Source: Alphaproteobacteria bacterium MarineAlpha6_Bin2
GTDB taxonomy: Bacteria > Pseudomonadota > Alphaproteobacteria > GCA-002720895
NCBI GenBank assembly: GCA_002937815.1
Contig: PTKQ01000009.1
Span: 1-10,473 of the forward strand
DNA: 10,473 nucleotides
Reading direction: 5' to 3'
In this document: positions 7,894-10,473 of the stretch, piece by piece
Position numbering within the stretch: the stretch's first letter is position 1
Layout: the number at the start of each line of letters is the position of its first letter
Notes under the pieces: generated by a model
What the model was told of the DNA's origin: nothing
Database searches by the model: none
The model's input: only the letters and a program-made list of their open reading frames with translations
Made by a program: the position numbers and the translations under genes

Positions 7894-7913
7894 AAAAAAA
7901 ATTAATTTTTTTT
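7894..7913. repeat. Perfect 20-base AT palindrome, A8-TTAA-T8, at the grpE stop
   Basis: The plus strand reads eight A, TTAA, then eight T (a ninth T follows at 7914). The grpE stop codon is inside it (7902-7904). In grpE-dnaK mRNA it becomes an A-run and U-run that could pair, ending in a U-tract, just upstream of the dnaK promoter candidate. Without G-C pairs it would be a weak hairpin; a terminator or attenuator role is speculative. Confidence 0.4.
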
Positions 7914-8456
7914 TAAAGTCTTTTTTTTTGCAATTCCAACAGAAGCAGGCCTCAATAATCTTTCTTTTATAGTATATCCTGATTGAATAACTTTAATAAT
8001 TTCACCTTCTGTTTTTTCCGTTTCTTGGTCTTCAAATATAGCTTGGTGGAAATTAGGGTCAAATTTTTTTCCAAGGGCATCGATTTTTTTAATTTCGAAT
8101 TTCTCGAGTGTTGAAATAAAATCTTTAAAAGTCAGTTCAATCCCGTTAATCAATGATTTTAATTTTTCGTTATTTTTTTTATCAATAGAAGATATGTTAT
8201 CTATAACTCTTTCAAAATTATCTACAACAAGGATAATTTCATTAGCAAAATCTGTTATAGCATATTTGAATATATCTTCTTTTTCTTTATCAAATCTTTT
8301 CCTTAAGTTATCAATCTCAGCAAGATGTCGTAAATTATCATCTTTTAGCTTTTTCAATTCATTTTCTAAATTATCTTTATTAAACTTTTCTTTAACGTTT
8401 TTTCTTCTTTTGTTTGATTTATTTATATTTGTTTTATTTTGTCTAAATTGGTCCAT
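7902..8456 (-). CDS. grpE: Nucleotide exchange factor GrpE
   Basis: Cytoplasmic dimeric cofactor that releases ADP from DnaK. 184 residues. Seen: a long N-terminal coiled-coil helix (about 22-65, with ENELKKLKDDN and IDNLRKRFDKEKED) and the C-terminal beta domain carrying the GrpE signature FDPNFHQAI (132-140) and VIQSGYTIKERLLRPASV (156-173). ATG at 8454-8456 is the only ATG in the frame. The N-terminal 20 residues are Asn/Lys/Arg-rich, whereas many GrpE proteins start with an acidic tail. It is the first gene of the chaperone unit, 84 bases ahead of dnaK. In many alphaproteobacteria hrcA precedes grpE; here the next gene upstream is divergent rdgB. Confidence 0.97.
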   Translation of the reverse strand: MDQFRQNKTNINKSNKRRKNVKEKFNKDNLENELKKLKDDNLRHLAEIDNLRKRFDKEKEDIFKYAITDFANEIILVVDNFERVIDNISSIDKKNNEKLKSLINGIELTFKDFISTLEKFEIKKIDALGKKFDPNFHQAIFEDQETEKTEGEIIKVIQSGYTIKERLLRPASVGIAKKKTLKKN

Positions 8457-8483
8457 AATTTTATTATTATAATTTTAGGTTCT

Positions 8484-8511
8484 ATGTAAGATAATTTTTT
8501 TAAAGTTCAAT
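8484..8511 (-). promoter_or_regulatory. Putative RpoH (sigma-32)-type promoter of grpE
   Basis: Minus strand: ATTG at 8511-8508, a 17-base spacer, then CTTACAT at 8490-8484. Against the alphaproteobacterial RpoH consensus CTTG-N17/18-CYTATNT there is one mismatch in each element. The overlapping TTGAAC also gives a partial sigma-70 -35. It lies 27 bases upstream of the grpE ATG. Weaker than the dnaK site, but the same architecture in front of two genes of one chaperone unit supports both. Confidence 0.4.
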
Positions 8512-8524
8512 ATCAGTTAAAAAT

Positions 8525-9103
8525 ATGAAAAAAAAAACAATTGTAATCGGGAGCTATAATCCAGGAAAAATTAAAGAAATGACGTATTACTTAAAAAAAA
8601 CAAATTTTAAAATTCTTCTAGCAGAAAACTTTAAATTAAATGAACCGGAAGAAAATGGCCAAACATTTGAAAAAAATGCCTTAATAAAAGCTAGATATGT
8701 AAATAAAAAAACAAAAAAAATAGCTATTGCAGATGATTCTGGTTTAGTTATTCCTATTTTACAGGGTCGTCCTGGAATTTATTCTGCAAGATTTGCAGGC
8801 AAAAATAAAAATTTTAATTTTGCAATGAAAAAAGTACATAATCTTCTTTTTAAAAAAAAAATTAATGCTTATTACATTTCAGTTTTAGCTATTTCATGGA
8901 ATAGAAAAAAAGAAAAGACTTTTACAGGAAAAATTTTTGGAAGATTAATTTGGCCACCGAGAGGTAAATTAGGTTTTGGATATGATCCAATCTTTATGCC
9001 GAATGGCTATAGTAAAACTTTCGGTGAAATTGAAAGAGATATAAAAAACAAGATTAGCCATAGGGCAATAGCTTTTAAAAAATTTATGAAATTTTTAAGT
9101 TAA
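8525..9103 (+). CDS. rdgB: RdgB/HAM1 family dITP/XTP pyrophosphatase
   Basis: Cytoplasmic house-cleaning enzyme that hydrolyses non-canonical purine nucleotides (dITP, XTP, ITP) to monophosphates and keeps them out of DNA and RNA. 192 residues, normal for the family. Seen: the nucleotide-binding opening GSYNPGKIKEM (9-19), GQTFEKNALIKA (45-56), the acidic metal/catalytic block IADDSGL (68-74), GRPGIYSARFAG (81-92), LGFGYDPIF (149-157) and the terminal KNKISHRA (174-181). ATG at 8525 has no Shine-Dalgarno. It is divergent from grpE across 68 bases and ends tail to tail with the LpoA-like gene, sharing four bases. In related genomes rph and hemW often flank rdgB; neither is in this position. 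Confidence 0.97.
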   Translation: MKKKTIVIGSYNPGKIKEMTYYLKKTNFKILLAENFKLNEPEENGQTFEKNALIKARYVNKKTKKIAIADDSGLVIPILQGRPGIYSARFAGKNKNFNFAMKKVHNLLFKKKINAYYISVLAISWNRKKEKTFTGKIFGRLIWPPRGKLGFGYDPIFMPNGYSKTFGEIERDIKNKISHRAIAFKKFMKFLS

Positions 9104-10473
9104 AAAAATTTACTTTCAGGTTTCTTTTGAATTTTAAACTTTTTATCACCTATTTCTAGTATAGCCAAATTTCTTTCAACAGAACCATCTGACTTAAATC
9201 TAAATTTTCCATCTATTCCTACGTAACCGTAAGAGTTTTGAAAATCTTTAAATTTAAATTTTCCTGTTTTTTTATTTTTTAATATTTTAAGAGTAGTTGT
9301 CAAGGAATCGTATGCAAGTGATGATAATCTGATAGGTTCATAATTAAAAAAATTAAAAAATTTTTTTTCAAAGCTTTCCCAAAGTTTTGGTTCCGGAGAT
9401 GCAAACCATGCACCCACAAGACCCGGTTCTGCACCAATATTTTTTTCATACCATTCACCTGTGCCAATTAATTTCACATTTGGTAAATCAACACCATAAT
9501 AAGTTAATAAAGCTGTGATATGCTTTAAATTACCTCCTGATTCAATAACTAATAAAACATCAAAACCAGGATCAAGATCTATTAATGGGTCTTCTCCTGT
9601 TTCTGGATCTTTTTCAATATTTGGACTTTTTTCTAAATTAACTAATTGTTGGATATGATTTTCAAATTGTTTTTTTTTTGGATCATATAGTTCAACTTTT
9701 TTTATTGCAATACCATGCTTTCTTAAAGTATCTCTATAAGCGTAAAGAGCTCTTTTTCCGTATTCTGTGTTCGGCAAGAAAGCAGCAAATCTTTTATAAT
9801 TTTTGTTTACTGTATATTCTGTAATTTTTTCGATTTGTATTTCTGGCTCAAATCCCATTAAATAAATTCCTTGCTCTTTTTTTTTATTATCATTTGAAAA
9901 TGATATTAATGGTATTTTATTATATTTAGCTATTTTTGATATTTCACCAGATGTAGATGAAAAAAAAGGACCTAATATAATCTGTACTTTTTCATCAATT
10001 AATTCGTGTGTTATTTTTTTTGTAACTAAAGGATTTGCTTTGGTATCCTTAATAATTAATTCTACATCCAAATTTTTATTTTCTTCAATGACTATTGTCA
10101 TCGTATCTAAAAGAGATTGCCCTACATAAGAATATTTTCCAGAAAGAGGAAGCAATACGCCAATCTTAAAATTTTCTTTTTTCCAAAGATCATCGGAATC
10201 AGGTTTTTGTGTTGCTTTAGAACTTTCTTTTTTTTTATTTTTAAAAATATTAAAAGGATTCCTAATTTTTTTCTTTTGAACTTTCAAATCCTCATATTTT
10301 ATGTTGCTTCTATCACAGCTTAAAGCCTGTGTATTTTTGCATCTCTCGCTTTTTTTTTTCTTATCTTTTGTATTTCCATATATATCTTCATATTCATTTA
10401 CTTCTACACTTCGTTTGTATCCGTATTGCCCTAATTCAGCAGCTATTGGATTTAAATTTAATAAAAATAATAT
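9100..10473 (-). CDS. LpoA-like penicillin-binding protein activator (type 1 periplasmic-binding fold), 5' end cut by the window edge
   Basis: Exported protein with the Leu/Ile/Val-binding-like fold found in alphaproteobacterial LpoA/LppC relatives; E. coli LpoA activates penicillin-binding protein 1A at the outer membrane. The frame stays open from the TAA at 9100 to the right edge: 457 visible residues. The first 12 (ILFLLNLNPIAA) look like the end of a signal peptide with a signal peptidase I-type site before Glu13, with no lipobox Cys there. A charged linker follows, about 13-101, with Cys45 and Cys53. The domain starts at KIGVLLPLSGKYS (103-115), continues through ILGPFFSSTSGEI, LPNTEYGKRA, LIGTGEWYE, GLVGAWFASPEP and LSSLAYDSL, and ends with IDGKFRF and ERNLAILEIG, a typical order. 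A TTG at 10285-10287 is an unlikely start because it would discard the signal sequence. An ABC-transporter binding protein is the alternative, less likely because no transporter genes adjoin. Confidence 0.82.
   Translation of the reverse strand: MLFLLNLNPIAAELGQYGYKRSVEVNEYEDIYGNTKDKKKKSERCKNTQALSCDRSNIKYEDLKVQKKKIRNPFNIFKNKKKESSKATQKPDSDDLWKKENFKIGVLLPLSGKYSYVGQSLLDTMTIVIEENKNLDVELIIKDTKANPLVTKKITHELIDEKVQIILGPFFSSTSGEISKIAKYNKIPLISFSNDNKKKEQGIYLMGFEPEIQIEKITEYTVNKNYKRFAAFLPNTEYGKRALYAYRDTLRKHGIAIKKVELYDPKKKQFENHIQQLVNLEKSPNIEKDPETGEDPLIDLDPGFDVLLVIESGGNLKHITALLTYYGVDLPNVKLIGTGEWYEKNIGAEPGLVGAWFASPEPKLWESFEKKFFNFFNYEPIRLSSLAYDSLTTTLKILKNKKTGKFKFKDFQNSYGYVGIDGKFRFKSDGSVERNLAILEIGDKKFKIQKKPESKFF

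Noticed and set aside
8194-8472. Plus-strand open frame of 92 codons opposite grpE
   Set aside because: Low-complexity Leu/Ser/Phe sequence produced by the reverse complement of the GrpE coiled-coil codons.
8466-8473. ATTATAAT, a perfect -10 box on both strands in the grpE-rdgB spacer
   Set aside because: It is self-complementary and common by chance in this AT content; no acceptable -35 element lies 16-18 bases upstream on either strand.
10117-10323. Plus-strand open frame of 68 codons opposite the LpoA-like gene
   Set aside because: Phe/Ile/Lys-rich antisense shadow; the minus-strand frame is supported by domain motifs throughout.
1-10473. Search for CRISPR arrays, transposases, tRNA/rRNA genes, phage or defence genes, and CIRCE-type repeats
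   Set aside because: Essentially all bases are taken up by recognised housekeeping genes, and the six short gaps (4-84 bases) hold no such structure.

Overview
The window looks like a piece of a streamlined, very AT-rich alphaproteobacterial genome, most likely SAR11/Pelagibacterales or a similar marine lineage. Three things suggest this: pervasive A/T homopolymers, many Lys/Asn/Ile/Phe codons, and extreme packing. Only about 260 of 10,473 bases lie between genes. Three gene pairs overlap and one pair abuts with no spacer. The alphaproteobacterial affinity rests on recognisable family variants: nth next to a DUF2244 gene, an alphaproteobacterial LpoA-like domain, an adenosine-kinase-like PfkB protein and an AmpG transporter. 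The taxonomic call is inference; no marker gene was compared.

Layout, left to right. (1) A minus-strand cluster transcribed nth -> PfkB/adenosine kinase-like -> ampG, with the 3' part of ampG cut by the left edge. (2) Divergent from nth, a plus-strand pair: a DUF2244 membrane protein and an EamA/DMT transporter that starts on the base after the preceding stop codon. (3) A minus-strand chaperone block transcribed grpE -> dnaK -> dnaJ -> dapB. It carries the complete DnaK machine plus dihydrodipicolinate reductase (lysine and diaminopimelate synthesis), and dapB overlaps the EamA gene tail to tail. (4) rdgB on the plus strand, divergent from grpE. (5) A minus-strand LpoA-like (penicillin-binding protein activator) gene, tail to tail with rdgB and running off the right edge.

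Regulation. Two sites resemble alphaproteobacterial heat-shock sigma factor (RpoH) promoters, one in front of grpE and one in front of dnaK. dnaK is also the only gene here with a clear Shine-Dalgarno-like sequence. No hrcA gene and no CIRCE-type inverted repeat were seen.

Functionally this is a housekeeping region: protein folding, oxidised-base repair (nth), nucleotide-pool cleaning (rdgB), purine salvage and cell-wall metabolism (dapB, ampG, LpoA-like). I found no mobile element, CRISPR array, tRNA/rRNA, phage gene or defence system, and no convincing undescribed system. The most useful corrections are two starts. The kinase most likely begins at the ATG at 1833. The LpoA-like frame stays open to the right edge and includes the end of a probable signal peptide. 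There is no stretch longer than 300 bases without a gene.
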